64,000 nucleotides of DNA from JAZKBN01 sp040388605. Lineage in GTDB: Bacteria; Bacteroidota; Bacteroidia; Cytophagales; Flexibacteraceae. The DNA lies in assembly GCA_040388605.1 (NCBI GenBank), contig JAZKBN010000044.1:62001-126000 (forward strand). The letters run 5' to 3'. Position numbers and translations under genes: made by a program. The notes below the pieces were generated by a model. The model worked only from the letters and a program-made list of their open reading frames with translations, ran no database searches and had not been told where the DNA came from. The first letter of the stretch is position 1. Every line of letters begins with the position of its first letter. This document shows positions 36,226 to 45,266 of this stretch, piece by piece.

Positions 36226-36642
36226 CTACATCCCCATTTTCTGCATATACCCCTGCAAAATAAAAACGGCCCCGGTGCGGTCAATCAGGCCTTTATCGGC
36301 GCGTACCTTCTTTTTTAAGCCGGCTTCAAGCAGGGTACGATGGGCCAATACGGTTGTATAACGCTCATCCTGTAAATAAATAGGTATTTCCGGAATGGCC
36401 TTGGCCAATAGTTTGGCAAAAATGCGGACATGCGGAGTTGAGTTGGTATCGGTATTATCGGTATTCAGGGGCATACCGAGCACGAAACCATCTACCGGTT
36501 CAGCAGCAGCATAAGCCTTCAGCCATGCAATGGTATCTTTGGCATGCAGGCTGTGCAGGGGCGAGGCTATCATTTTAAGCGGATCGGTGCAGGCCAGGCC
36601 CACACGTTTGGTTCCGTAATCAATGGCTATCAGGCGACCCAT
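36226..36642 (-). CDS. ruvX: RuvX/YqgF-family putative pre-16S rRNA nuclease
   Basis: The product is 138 residues with an RNase H-like fold. The first-strand catalytic Asp lies in GRLIAIDYGTKRVGLA, FVLGMPLNTDNT is the second motif, and the catalytic ERYTT motif lies in YLQDERYTTVLA, followed by the conserved D near KGLIDRTGAVFILQGYM. These proteins process the 5' end of pre-16S rRNA. It starts 12 bp after the RIC-like gene and is co-transcribed with it. Confidence 0.92.
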   Translation of the reverse strand: MGRLIAIDYGTKRVGLACTDPLKMIASPLHSLHAKDTIAWLKAYAAAEPVDGFVLGMPLNTDNTDTNSTPHVRIFAKLLAKAIPEIPIYLQDERYTTVLAHRTLLEAGLKKKVRADKGLIDRTGAVFILQGYMQKMGM

Positions 36643-36654
36643 TAAGTATTTATA

Positions 36655-37407
36655 TCAGTTTTTACGGGCGTGCTTGCTTAAGCGCCAAATTACTTCCTGC
36701 TCCAACAGCAGGGCCTTAGGGAAAAGTATGCGATCTTCTATGTTCGCGTGCACAATAAGCTCCTGCTCAAAGCTTTTCAGCTCGGTCATTACCACGCGGG
36801 CATAAAGATCATCCGTATCTGTTTCCGAAAAATTCTCGGTCAGGTTGCGAATGCCTTCCATGCTGTCGTCGTGGTGAGCATGCTCAGCAGCAAAACCTGC
36901 TATAGAGTTTTTATCTATGAGGTACCAAAGCTTGGCAGGGTCCTGTATTTTGCGGGTTGCGGCCTGCAGGCTGTCTATATAGGTAAAAAGGGTATCTTCT
37001 TCCTCGTAAACGTGCACAATGTAGTCTTTCCTGAAAAGCGGGAATACAAATTTCAGGTCTAAAGCCATTTGCGGGTTGCGAAAGGCCGAGGGCTCCAGGT
37101 TTTCCACCAGCCAGCCAATATATGGCAGGCGGGTTTTTATAAAGAGGTGGTGGGCATGGCGCAGGTACTTTACAATAATATCTACCGGGTATTCGGTAAG
37201 CTGCAGGGCTTCCGGGTTAGCCTCCGGTGCACCGGCCTCTTCAAGGTGGCGACGCAGCATATCTATGCTGTAGCTTTTTTCGCGGCAAACTTCTTCCAGC
37301 GTTTTTTCTGCGTAATTGTCGAAACGAATGCCCAGGAAATGCAGTGCCTTTGCGAAACGAGGGTTATCGCGCACAAGATCGGCAATGCGTTTTTTTATGA
37401 GCTCCAT
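36655..37407 (-). CDS. RIC/ScdA-YtfE-like hemerythrin-domain protein (iron-sulfur repair type) lacking the N-terminal Cys pair
   Basis: 250 residues from ATG at 37407. The open frame runs further up, but that extension would cover the promoter. The N-terminal part matches the ScdA_N/DUF542 domain (NPRFAKALHFLGIRF...KTLEEVCREK), except that the usual CCGG after G-I-x-F is replaced by DNYA (30-33). The C-terminal hemerythrin-like four-helix bundle supplies probable di-iron ligands: H84/H87, H132 with E136, H176/H179 and H220 with E224. RIC proteins release or supply iron for nitrosatively or oxidatively damaged Fe-S clusters. An FNR-like palindrome upstream suggests control by oxygen or nitric oxide. 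It is the first gene of an operon with ruvX. Confidence 0.72.
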   Translation of the reverse strand: MELIKKRIADLVRDNPRFAKALHFLGIRFDNYAEKTLEEVCREKSYSIDMLRRHLEEAGAPEANPEALQLTEYPVDIIVKYLRHAHHLFIKTRLPYIGWLVENLEPSAFRNPQMALDLKFVFPLFRKDYIVHVYEEEDTLFTYIDSLQAATRKIQDPAKLWYLIDKNSIAGFAAEHAHHDDSMEGIRNLTENFSETDTDDLYARVVMTELKSFEQELIVHANIEDRILFPKALLLEQEVIWRLSKHARKN

Positions 37408-37424
37408 AGGCCTGGGGTTATTTA

Positions 37425-37469
37425 CAAAGATACGGAAAAGGAAGCATGACCGCAGATGATAAATATCAT
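37425..37469 (-). promoter_or_regulatory. RIC-gene promoter with FNR/CRP-type operator
   Basis: The minus strand carries the -7 box TATCTTTG (37432-37425). No TTG occurs at the -33 position. A perfect 14-bp palindrome ATGAT-AAAT-ATCAT (37456-37469) is close to the FNR-family consensus TTGAT-N4-ATCAA. Its centre is about 41-42 bp upstream of the predicted transcript start (near 37421), which is the class II activator position. Confidence 0.55.
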
Positions 37470-37582
37470 GAGAAAATACTGAAGGCAATAAACGAACCGA
37501 ATCCGGTATTATAAACTCCGAACAACCTGATTTATTTTATGCTTAAGCATCCGGGAACGGCTAAAAGACTTTAACAGCCGGT

Positions 37583-38572
37583 TCAGGTGCTTTGCGATTG
37601 TGTGCGGGCCCTAATCATGTTTATTAATATTACAACGGCCGGCGCTAAAATAAAAGGAATCATTTCCCCGAAAATGCGGTATTCGAAAATATTGCTCACA
37701 TACAGCATACCCGAGAAAAAGGGGATAATTACCAAGGCAGCCCTGCTGAGGAAAAGGTTATTAAGGTGCTTGTGGAAAAACATAACCAGGAGCCAGACAA
37801 AAGCAAAATTACCGACCATATATGCCAGCCTGAATACCATTTCAAAGGCCTTACTGCCAATACGATGCTCATAATAAGGATCGGTAAAAAATTTAATGTT
37901 GCTCATATATTGGTGCTGGAACACCGGGCCGGGCACATCGGCAAATACATAGGAGAGGAAAATTTTTATACCAAACCACAGGCCAAGCTGTGCCACAAAA
38001 TGCAAAGCCATGTTTTTATTGCTTTCCTGTCTGTAATTCACAAGCAGGTAAACCATGGTAAGGAAGCACGCGGTTTCCCGGTTAAAGGTGGCCAATATAA
38101 ACGTGATGTAAAAAGGAAGCCATTGGCGCTTGTACAGGAATATAAGCCCTAAGATATTAAAGGTTACAGACCACATATCGTATGGGTACCAAAGCGGCTG
38201 GTAGCGCGGCAGCAGCATGATATAAGGCAATACAAGGAAAATGCTGAAAGAGAAAATCCGGGCAAGCAAAACATCTTTCAGGAAAAAATAAAGATAGTAG
38301 CCAAACATGGCGGCCATAATGAAGCAGGCGGCAAATTCGGAAAACCAGAAGAGCACACTCGGCTTTATGGGCACAACGCCGTGCACAAAGTGCAATATTG
38401 AGCTTATTAAGGTGCGGTAAACAAAGGGCTTTTCTACCTTAAAATCTATGAAATTATTTACGCCCAGGTAGTCCCAGCTTAGGTATCTGAAGAACCTGTA
38501 GGAGCTGAAAAGTATGGAAAACAAAGTGACTACGGCAAAATAGCCAATGCTGTTTTTCAGGTATTCTTTCAT
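37583..38572 (-). CDS. Polytopic membrane protein, unknown function
   Basis: About 329 residues from ATG at 38572 (MKEYLKNSIGYFAVVTLFSILFS). It has at least eight hydrophobic segments rich in Phe/Tyr/Leu, with charged loops such as GVNNFIDFKVEKPFVYRTL after the first helix and FATFNRETACFLTMVYLLVNY midway. The layout (a long first periplasmic loop and repeated aromatic helices) resembles GT-C or O-antigen/mannosyltransferase-type proteins, but no catalytic DD/DE motif is obvious. A very stable hairpin lies between this gene and the MacB-like gene upstream. Confidence 0.6.
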   Translation of the reverse strand: MKEYLKNSIGYFAVVTLFSILFSSYRFFRYLSWDYLGVNNFIDFKVEKPFVYRTLISSILHFVHGVVPIKPSVLFWFSEFAACFIMAAMFGYYLYFFLKDVLLARIFSFSIFLVLPYIMLLPRYQPLWYPYDMWSVTFNILGLIFLYKRQWLPFYITFILATFNRETACFLTMVYLLVNYRQESNKNMALHFVAQLGLWFGIKIFLSYVFADVPGPVFQHQYMSNIKFFTDPYYEHRIGSKAFEMVFRLAYMVGNFAFVWLLVMFFHKHLNNLFLSRAALVIIPFFSGMLYVSNIFEYRIFGEMIPFILAPAVVILINMIRARTQSQST

Positions 38573-38656
38573 ATCGGGGGCGAATATACAGAAAGCAAAA
38601 GATTCGCCGAAAAATGCAGGGCCTGATGGCATCGCTTATAAGCCTGTATAAGGCAG

Positions 38657-38686
38657 GCAGGGCAGGGCGCTTCCGCCCTGCCCTGC
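38657..38686 (-). terminator. Very stable GC-rich hairpin downstream of the MacB-like gene
   Basis: GCAGGGCAGGGCG (38657-38669) and CGCCCTGCCCTGC (38674-38686) form a perfect 13-bp stem with a CTTC (minus: GAAG) tetraloop. It lies 60 bp after the stop at 38747. The tail lacks a U-tract (CTGCCTTATAC), so it may be a transcript-stabilising 3' structure as much as a terminator. Confidence 0.6.
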
Positions 38687-38746
38687 TCAAAAATTATAAT
38701 AACCTTGTCAAACCGGGAATTTGAATTTTCTCGCCTTAACAAGGAA

Positions 38747-39997
38747 TTATTTGCTCCTGATAGCTTCAACAGGGTCCATGCGGGAGGCTATCCAAGCGGG
38801 CACAATACCGCTGATAATACCTATTACTGCCGAAACCACTATTCCGGTAATTACATTCCCGGCAGATATTTCAATATCAATGGCATCGAAATGGACGAAG
38901 GTGCCCAGCCATACAAGCAGCAGCCCGGCCATGCCTCCCAACAGGCTAAGGAATATGGCCTCGAAAAGGAACTGGAACAAAATAAACCAGTTTTTAGCGC
39001 CTAAAGATTTTTGAATACCTATCAGGTTGGTTCTTTCCTTAACCGAAACGAACATGATATTGGCAATACCAAAGCCGCCCACCAAAATACTGAAACTGCC
39101 GATAATGCCCCCTGCAAGACCCAGCACCACGAAAATCTGGCCTATTTGGTTGGCAATCATTTCGGGTCGGTTGATGGCAAAATTATCGGGCTGCGATGGT
39201 TTCAGGCCGCGTTTGCTGCGCATCAGGCCAATTGTTTCACCTTCAACTGTTTGCAGGCCCACGTCTTTAGGAAAGCCCTTAATACCTATCATAGGCTCTA
39301 TCCAGCGCACATTAAACCTGCGCACGAATACACTGTAAGGAATGTAAATAATATTGTCTTTGGTAGGCGCTCCCAGGAAATTAGCGCCCTGCTTCGCCAT
39401 AACGCCAATGATGGTTGCCCTGAAATTACCCCTGCCGCTGCTGATTGCCTTACCTATGGGGTCTTCGTTCGGGAAGAGGCCGGCTGCAACTTCGTAACCT
39501 ATAATGCAAACATTCCTGCCGGCTTCGGTTTCCGCATCGGTAAACCAACGGCCGCTTCCAAGCGGAACATCGCTGAGGAGGTTGTACTCCTGCGATACTC
39601 CCATTATGGTGAGCCCATCCATACTGCTGCTTTTATAGCGTATGGTACGGTTGCCTTTATCTGCGAAGATGGATACTACGGATGCATTCTGCAGGTTTTT
39701 TTGCAGGAATTTGTAATCGGAAACATTTGCAACGGGGCGGTTGTAATATTTCCACCAAGGAAAATCGTTTTCAAACACCCAAGGCCATTTTTGCACATAA
39801 ATAACGTTTTCGCCTATAAAATTCAGGCTCTTCCTTATTTCCCGTTCCAGTGAGTCTACTACCGTAAATACCGCAATTATGGCAAAAATGCCTACTGTAA
39901 CACCTAAGAGCGACAAGATAGTGCGCAGCATATTGGCTCTTAATGCCTGAACGGCAAACGAAAAGCTTTCAGTAAACAGGCGAAGAAAAAGAATCAT
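38747..39997 (-). CDS. MacB-like ABC transporter permease (FtsX family)
   Basis: 416 residues from ATG at 39997; a longer frame reaches 40069 but reads poorly. One N-terminal helix (TILSLLGVTVGIFAIIAVFTVVDSL) is followed by a large MacB_PCD periplasmic domain (about 45-265), then three C-terminal helices of the FtsX domain (GGIIGSFSILVGGFGIANIMFVSVKER, FLFEAIFLSLLGGMAGLLLVW, GIVVSAVIGIISGIVPAW). The final PVEAIRSK is a family hallmark. It should export or mechanotransmit with an ATPase; none is adjacent, so the partner is encoded elsewhere. Confidence 0.88.
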   Translation of the reverse strand: MILFLRLFTESFSFAVQALRANMLRTILSLLGVTVGIFAIIAVFTVVDSLEREIRKSLNFIGENVIYVQKWPWVFENDFPWWKYYNRPVANVSDYKFLQKNLQNASVVSIFADKGNRTIRYKSSSMDGLTIMGVSQEYNLLSDVPLGSGRWFTDAETEAGRNVCIIGYEVAAGLFPNEDPIGKAISSGRGNFRATIIGVMAKQGANFLGAPTKDNIIYIPYSVFVRRFNVRWIEPMIGIKGFPKDVGLQTVEGETIGLMRSKRGLKPSQPDNFAINRPEMIANQIGQIFVVLGLAGGIIGSFSILVGGFGIANIMFVSVKERTNLIGIQKSLGAKNWFILFQFLFEAIFLSLLGGMAGLLLVWLGTFVHFDAIDIEISAGNVITGIVVSAVIGIISGIVPAWIASRMDPVEAIRSK

Positions 39998-40159
39998 GGC
40001 TGAGCGAGGCGGCTTCCGGGCCTTTCCCGGGATGCTGCAATAATAACAGCCATAAAAACTCCTTAACAACCGGTTTGGGCAAAGGGCGAAAAAAAAGGGC
40101 TGAACGGGTAAAGTAAATGATTGGGTATTTTTTTAAAGCTGTAAAAACTAAAAATATCG

Positions 40160-40211
40160 GTAATAAAATCGCCTTAATGAACCTATGAATTCTTTCAGGC
40201 GATTTTATTAC
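40160..40211 (-). terminator. Terminator of the alpha/beta hydrolase gene
   Basis: A perfect 15-bp stem, GTAATAAAATCGCCT (40160-40174) with AGGCGATTTTATTAC (40197-40211), has a 22-nt loop. On the minus strand it is followed by CGATATTTTTAG. It lies 33 bp after the stop at 40245. Confidence 0.75.
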
Positions 40212-40244
40212 TGCGGGGTAATTTCGTGATTCAGAATACAAAAC

Positions 40245-41129
40245 TCAGATTATAATATCGTCTGCTTCGCGGTTACTGAAAAGTGTGCCTTCAGTTATCC
40301 AGCCGAGCAGATCTGCATTCAGCTTCTCTTTATGGGTAATAAAAAGGCCGTGGGGAGCACCCTCGTACACTAAGTATTCTGCCTGCGGAACCAAACGAGC
40401 CGCATTTTGTCCGGCCGGCTTAATAGGTACCACCTTATCGTTATCGCCGTGAATAATGAGGCAGGGTACGTTTACTGATTCCATTTCCCTGCGGAAATCG
40501 GTTTCAGAAAAGGCACGTATGTTACCAATGGTTGCATTATGGTCGGCGAGCAGGGCGGCATGCCAGCTCCAGTCAAGAACGGCCTGGCTTACAGGGCTGT
40601 TGATCAGGGTTTCGCCGTAAAATTGTTTGTAGAACGTTCTTAAAAAATCCTGCCTGTCGGTATTTATCTGCTCAACAAAGGTGTCGAACAGCTCCTTTGG
40701 AGTACCGTCTGGGTTATCGTTTGTTTGCAGCATAAAGGGTGTAATGCCGCCTATAATAATGGCTTTAGCAACCCTTGCGCCGCCAAAACGGCTGAAGTAG
40801 CGTACAACTTCACCTGCACCCATGCTGAAACCTACCAAGGTTACATTTTCAAGGTCAAGGCCTTCAAGAACGGCTTTCAGATCAGCGGCAAGTACGTTGT
40901 AATCGGTATGGCCGTTCACAGGTTTATCTGATTTGCCAAAGCCGCGGCGGTCATAAGCAATGCAGCGGAAGCCCTGTTGCGACAATGCCGCAATTTGGTA
41001 TTCCCACATACCGGAATCTGAAGGCCAGCCGTGAATAAATACAATAGGGGTTCCTTCGCCTTGGTCTGTATAATATAGTTTTACCGGGGCAGTATCGCCG
41101 GGGGCATAATGTGATTCAATAAAGTTCAT
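40245..41129 (-). CDS. Alpha/beta hydrolase (non-haem chloroperoxidase/esterase-like)
   Basis: The product is 294 residues. The nucleophile elbow is GFSMG (Ser102); the other triad members are Asp in IIHGDNDKVVP (229 or 231) and His260 in GAPHGLF. The oxyanion-hole segment FIHGWPSDSGMW and YDRRGFGKSDKP are typical of the arylesterase/chloroperoxidase group. There is no signal peptide. The family hydrolyses esters and some members perhydrolyse acids; the substrate is unknown. It is monocistronic with its own terminator. Confidence 0.9.
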   Translation of the reverse strand: MNFIESHYAPGDTAPVKLYYTDQGEGTPIVFIHGWPSDSGMWEYQIAALSQQGFRCIAYDRRGFGKSDKPVNGHTDYNVLAADLKAVLEGLDLENVTLVGFSMGAGEVVRYFSRFGGARVAKAIIIGGITPFMLQTNDNPDGTPKELFDTFVEQINTDRQDFLRTFYKQFYGETLINSPVSQAVLDWSWHAALLADHNATIGNIRAFSETDFRREMESVNVPCLIIHGDNDKVVPIKPAGQNAARLVPQAEYLVYEGAPHGLFITHKEKLNADLLGWITEGTLFSNREADDIII

Positions 41130-41527
41130 AGCGGTTTAATATTTCGTGTGTAAAGAGGCAGCAGTTCTGCAATTGAACAGGCACCTTAGATACCGACGCA
41201 ATTGATGTGCCGGCTAATTTAATTCACTTTATAATCAGCTATATATCATATAGTTACTATTACAGAGTAAAACTCTTCAATGTTTTTAGACTTTTGAGGC
41301 CTCGCAATAATTACAACAGCCTGCAACTTAATTGAAGTGACCAAAATAAAAACCACGCAATCCTGAATTAATCTTTTCATTTATTGCCCTTAATTATGCA
41401 CTTATACCGGCAGCCGGCACATGTATTGACATTGCAGGCAATACCGGTTCAGTAATACATTATTACCGGTTTATTCTAAATTTAGTCCCGCACCAAAACG
41501 GGCACCAACTGCTTCCGATAAGAATTT
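41130..41527. promoter_or_regulatory. Intergenic region with repeated TACCGG sites
   Basis: No gene is seen. TACCGGTT occurs at 41442-41449 and 41464-41471, 22 bp apart on the same face of the helix, with a third TACCGG at 41405-41410. They lie 55-120 bp upstream of the AI-2E gene and could bind a regulator. No full consensus promoter is found; TAAATTTA near 41477 is one mismatch from the -7 box. Confidence 0.3.
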
Positions 41528-42634
41528 ATGCCGCCAATGCCATCAACTGTTAAACGTTCCCTTGAGCTTTTCGGGCTTTGCCTGCTTGGCGCCCTGCTTT
41601 ACATGGGCCAAACAGTTATAATGCCCATCCTGATGTCGTTTTTTGTATGCCTGTTGCTTATGCCGCCTTTCAGGTATTTACGCAGGCACAAATTCCCCGA
41701 ATGGCTTTCCATTATGTTACCCTTATTTGCATTAACCATTTTTGCCGGGTTAATCGTATGGCTTTTTTCGGTGCAGATAGGCTCTTTGCTTAAAGACCTG
41801 CCTCAAATTGAGCATAATGTAAGCAAGCACATGGGCGCCCTCAGCAGTTGGATATCTGAAACATTCGGCTTTTCAACCAAGGAGCAGGTAAAATTCATCA
41901 GCGGGCAGGGAACTAAAATGATGAACTCAATGGGCGATATTTTAGGCGGGGCCGCAGGATCCGTTACTGATGTTTTGCTCTTTATAGGCCTGCTGCCTAT
42001 TTATATTTACCTGATTATGTCTTACAAAAACCTGTTCCTGAAATTTATACTTATGTGGTTTGCTTCCGCAGACCATACCAAGGTTCGGGAGGTTTTACAG
42101 GAAACCGAGTCAATGGCCAAAAGCTATTTGGTTGGCCTGCTCATTCAAATTACATACATTACCGTATTGCTTGGCGGCGTGCTCATGATTTTCGGTATTA
42201 AGCATGCCATACTCATAGGTATTGCCTTTGCCTTCCTGAACCTGATACCCTACCTGGGTGCGCTCATAGGCAATGTTTTAGGAGTGCTTATTACTTTGGC
42301 ATCATCTGAAAACATTGTAGATATAATAATTGTGCTGGTTGCCATTACAGTGGTGCAGCTTATTGACAATAATATTCTAATGCCTTTAATAGTAGGTTCC
42401 AAGGTAAAAGTAAATGCCATGGTATCTATTGTCGGGCTGTTTATTGCAGGTATGCTGGCAGGTATTTCAGGCATGTTCCTGGCTATGCCATTGCTCGCTG
42501 TTATGAAAATTGTGTTCGACCGTACCCCGCAGTTTCAGCAGTGGGGTGTTCTCTTCGGCGATGATACACCAATGAAAAACCCGATGAGGTATCCTAAATC
42601 AAAAGAAAAGCCTAAAACTATGGCCGGTGCATAA
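41528..42634 (+). CDS. AI-2E family transporter (PerM-like membrane protein)
   Basis: The product is 368 residues with a pattern of eight hydrophobic segments: two N-terminal pairs (FGLCLLGALLYMGQTVIMPILMSFF, MLPLFALTIFAGLIVWLFS), a soluble region (about 90-145), and a C-terminal bundle containing the conserved LNLIPYLGALIGNVLGVL block. The superfamily includes TqsA and PerM and sodium/proton antiporters; the name AI-2E does not prove autoinducer export. It is followed after 48 bp by the P-type ATPase gene, so the two likely form one unit. Confidence 0.85.
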   Translation: MPPMPSTVKRSLELFGLCLLGALLYMGQTVIMPILMSFFVCLLLMPPFRYLRRHKFPEWLSIMLPLFALTIFAGLIVWLFSVQIGSLLKDLPQIEHNVSKHMGALSSWISETFGFSTKEQVKFISGQGTKMMNSMGDILGGAAGSVTDVLLFIGLLPIYIYLIMSYKNLFLKFILMWFASADHTKVREVLQETESMAKSYLVGLLIQITYITVLLGGVLMIFGIKHAILIGIAFAFLNLIPYLGALIGNVLGVLITLASSENIVDIIIVLVAITVVQLIDNNILMPLIVGSKVKVNAMVSIVGLFIAGMLAGISGMFLAMPLLAVMKIVFDRTPQFQQWGVLFGDDTPMKNPMRYPKSKEKPKTMAGA

Positions 42635-42682
42635 CAACCTTTTGCAGGCATTACAGCCCTGTAATTTAAACACCGTAAGTAA

Positions 42683-45247
42683 ATGAGCGAATTCTATAAG
42701 CTTAGCCCCGGGGAAGCGCTTAAACAGCTCAACTCTGTCTCAACCGGTCTTGAGACGGCAGATGTTGCGGCAATCAGGCAGCAATACGGTGAAAACCTGC
42801 TCAGGGAAGCAGACAAAAGAAGCAAGCTTTCCATTTTCCTGGGGCAGTTTGCTGATGTAATGGTCATAATACTGTTGGCAGCCGCAACAGTATCGTTTTT
42901 TTTGGGCGAGCATACCGATGGCTTTGTGATCCTGGCCATCATTATTGCCAATTCGGTGCTGGGTTTTTACCAGGAGTATAATGCAGAAGAGTCGGTTAGA
43001 ATGCTGCAAAAAATGACTTCGCAGGGAGCAACCGTTCTTCGGGGCGGCAGGCCTGTAAAAGTTGAAGCTTCCGAAATTGTACCCGGCGATGTTCTGCTGC
43101 TGGAAGCAGGTAATATAGTTCCTGCCGATGCACGCCTGCTGCAGGCAGATGCATTTAAAACCGATGAAGCAGCCCTCACCGGTGAAAGCAATACCGTTCA
43201 AAAACATATTAAGCCTATTACTGAGCCGGACCTTGGACCTGCCGACAGGCTGAACATGGTTTTTAAAGGAACCATTGTAAGCAACGGAAGCGCAAAGGCA
43301 GTGGTTACCGAAACCGGCATGCAGACCGAGCTCGGTAAAATTGCCGGAATGATGGGAGATAAAGCCCCCCGTAAAACGCCACTGCAGCTCAGGCTGGCTG
43401 TATTCAGTAAGCAATTGGCGGCCATTGTGGTGGTAATATGCCTGCTGGTTTTCGGTTTGGGCGTTTGGCGAGGCGAACCCGCTTTTCCTATGTTTCTTAC
43501 TGCTCTTTCAATGGCGGTTGCTGCCCTGCCTGAGGCTTTACCGGCTGTTATTACAATAGCCCTTGCACAGGGTGCTGCAAGAATGGTAAAGCACAAGGCC
43601 CTTATGCGCAACCTGCCGGCCGTTGAAACCCTGGGATCAGTAACCTATATATGCACCGATAAAACAGGCACGCTCACCAAAAATGTGATGACTGTGGAAA
43701 AGGTAATACCATCGGAAGGCAATGAAGAGCTCCTGAGCAGGGCCATGATGCTCAATAACGAGGTACTTTTTTCCGAAAATGATAAGCTCATAGGCGATTC
43801 AACTGAAACAGCCCTTGTGGAATATGAAATTAACAAGGGGCAGCAAAAAGCTGAAGCCGATGAAAAATTCCCGCATGACAAAACCATACATTTCGATTCG
43901 GAAAGGATGCGGATGGGCACATTTCATAAGCACGGAAGTCAATGGATACTTTTTGTAAAGGGCGCACCGGCCAAAATATGCGAAATCCTCAGCAATAAAT
44001 TCGAAGCGCAGGTTCCTGCATTACTGGAGCAAAACCGCGAAATGGCGGGCCAGGGCCTGCGGGTACTTTTCTTTGCCTATAAAATTTTCGATACCAAGCC
44101 CGGCGAAATTACAGCCGAACTGGAAAAGGACCTCGAATACCTGGGCATGGCTGCCATGATTGATCCGCCGCGTGAAGAAGTTAAAGCAGCCATTCAGGAA
44201 TGCAAAAATGCCGGCATAAAAACAGTTATGATAACCGGCGATCAGCCGGCAACCGCACAGGCCATTGCCCAACGCCTCGGTCTCACTGATGAAGGTAAAA
44301 CCCTTGCTAAAACAGGGGTCGAAATGAGCAGGCTAAGCCCCGAAAAGTTTGAAGAGGCAGCAAAAAGCATGTCGGTTTATGCAAGGGTAACACCGGGCCA
44401 AAAGCTTGATTTTGTAAAGGCTCTTCAAAAAAACGGTGAGTTCGTAGCCATGACCGGCGACGGTGTAAACGACGCCCCATCGCTCAAACAGGCCGATATA
44501 GGTGTAGCCATGGGCATTACCGGAACCGACGTATCTAAAGAAGCGGCAGACATGATTCTGCTCGACGATAACTTTGCTACCATTGTAAAAGCAGTTGCTG
44601 AAGGCCGACGCATTTACGATAACATTAAAAAATTCATACTCTATGTGCTCAGCAGCAATTTGGGCGAAATTCTCACCATTTTCATGGCTCCCTTTTTAGG
44701 GTTCGATATTCCGTTGCTGCCCATACATATTCTTTGGATTAACCTGGTAACAGATGGGTTGCCCGGCCTCGCGCTTGTTAATGAAGAACCTGAGCCCGAT
44801 TTAATGAAACGTCCGCCGCGGCCTACCAATGAGAGCATTTTTGCAGGCGGCTTAATTCCTAAAATTATAGGTACCGGTATAATTATTACAGCGGCATCTT
44901 TACTTGTGCAGTGGTACGCCCGTGAACAAGGCTATAATCTGCTGACGCAGCAAACACTTGTATTTACTACGCTTTGCTTTGTGCAGCTGGGTAATGCCAT
45001 ATCGGCACGCTCTGCAAGGGAAATTATGATAAGTATGAGATTTTTTGCCAACCCGGGCATGTGGGGCGCCATTGCGCTTACCATTGCCCTTCAAACCGCA
45101 ATTGTGTTTATACCTTACCTGCAAAAAACATTTAAAACCATTCACATAGGCCTTTATGACTGCCTTTGCATAATGGTTGTAACCTTGGTCAGCTTCCTGT
45201 TTATAGAGCTTGTTAAATACTTAAGCCGGCCAAAAACGGCTTCATGA
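42683..45247 (+). CDS. P-type cation-transporting ATPase (type II, Ca2+-ATPase-like)
   Basis: The product is 854 residues. It has the N-terminal cation ATPase domain (YKLSPGEALKQLNSVSTGLE), actuator loop TGES (166-169), phosphorylation site DKTGTLT with D326, nucleotide-domain motif FVKGAPAKI, and hinge GDGVNDAPSLKQADIG. Ten helices are expected. The ion-binding helix 4 carries PEALP (283-287) where SERCA-type pumps have PEGLP, a variant seen in some prokaryotic pumps. It uses ATP to export a divalent cation, most likely calcium. It lies downstream of the AI-2E gene. Confidence 0.9.
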   Translation: MSEFYKLSPGEALKQLNSVSTGLETADVAAIRQQYGENLLREADKRSKLSIFLGQFADVMVIILLAAATVSFFLGEHTDGFVILAIIIANSVLGFYQEYNAEESVRMLQKMTSQGATVLRGGRPVKVEASEIVPGDVLLLEAGNIVPADARLLQADAFKTDEAALTGESNTVQKHIKPITEPDLGPADRLNMVFKGTIVSNGSAKAVVTETGMQTELGKIAGMMGDKAPRKTPLQLRLAVFSKQLAAIVVVICLLVFGLGVWRGEPAFPMFLTALSMAVAALPEALPAVITIALAQGAARMVKHKALMRNLPAVETLGSVTYICTDKTGTLTKNVMTVEKVIPSEGNEELLSRAMMLNNEVLFSENDKLIGDSTETALVEYEINKGQQKAEADEKFPHDKTIHFDSERMRMGTFHKHGSQWILFVKGAPAKICEILSNKFEAQVPALLEQNREMAGQGLRVLFFAYKIFDTKPGEITAELEKDLEYLGMAAMIDPPREEVKAAIQECKNAGIKTVMITGDQPATAQAIAQRLGLTDEGKTLAKTGVEMSRLSPEKFEEAAKSMSVYARVTPGQKLDFVKALQKNGEFVAMTGDGVNDAPSLKQADIGVAMGITGTDVSKEAADMILLDDNFATIVKAVAEGRRIYDNIKKFILYVLSSNLGEILTIFMAPFLGFDIPLLPIHILWINLVTDGLPGLALVNEEPEPDLMKRPPRPTNESIFAGGLIPKIIGTGIIITAASLLVQWYAREQGYNLLTQQTLVFTTLCFVQLGNAISARSAREIMISMRFFANPGMWGAIALTIALQTAIVFIPYLQKTFKTIHIGLYDCLCIMVVTLVSFLFIELVKYLSRPKTAS

Positions 45248-45266
45248 TATATTCACCTAAGCTTTT

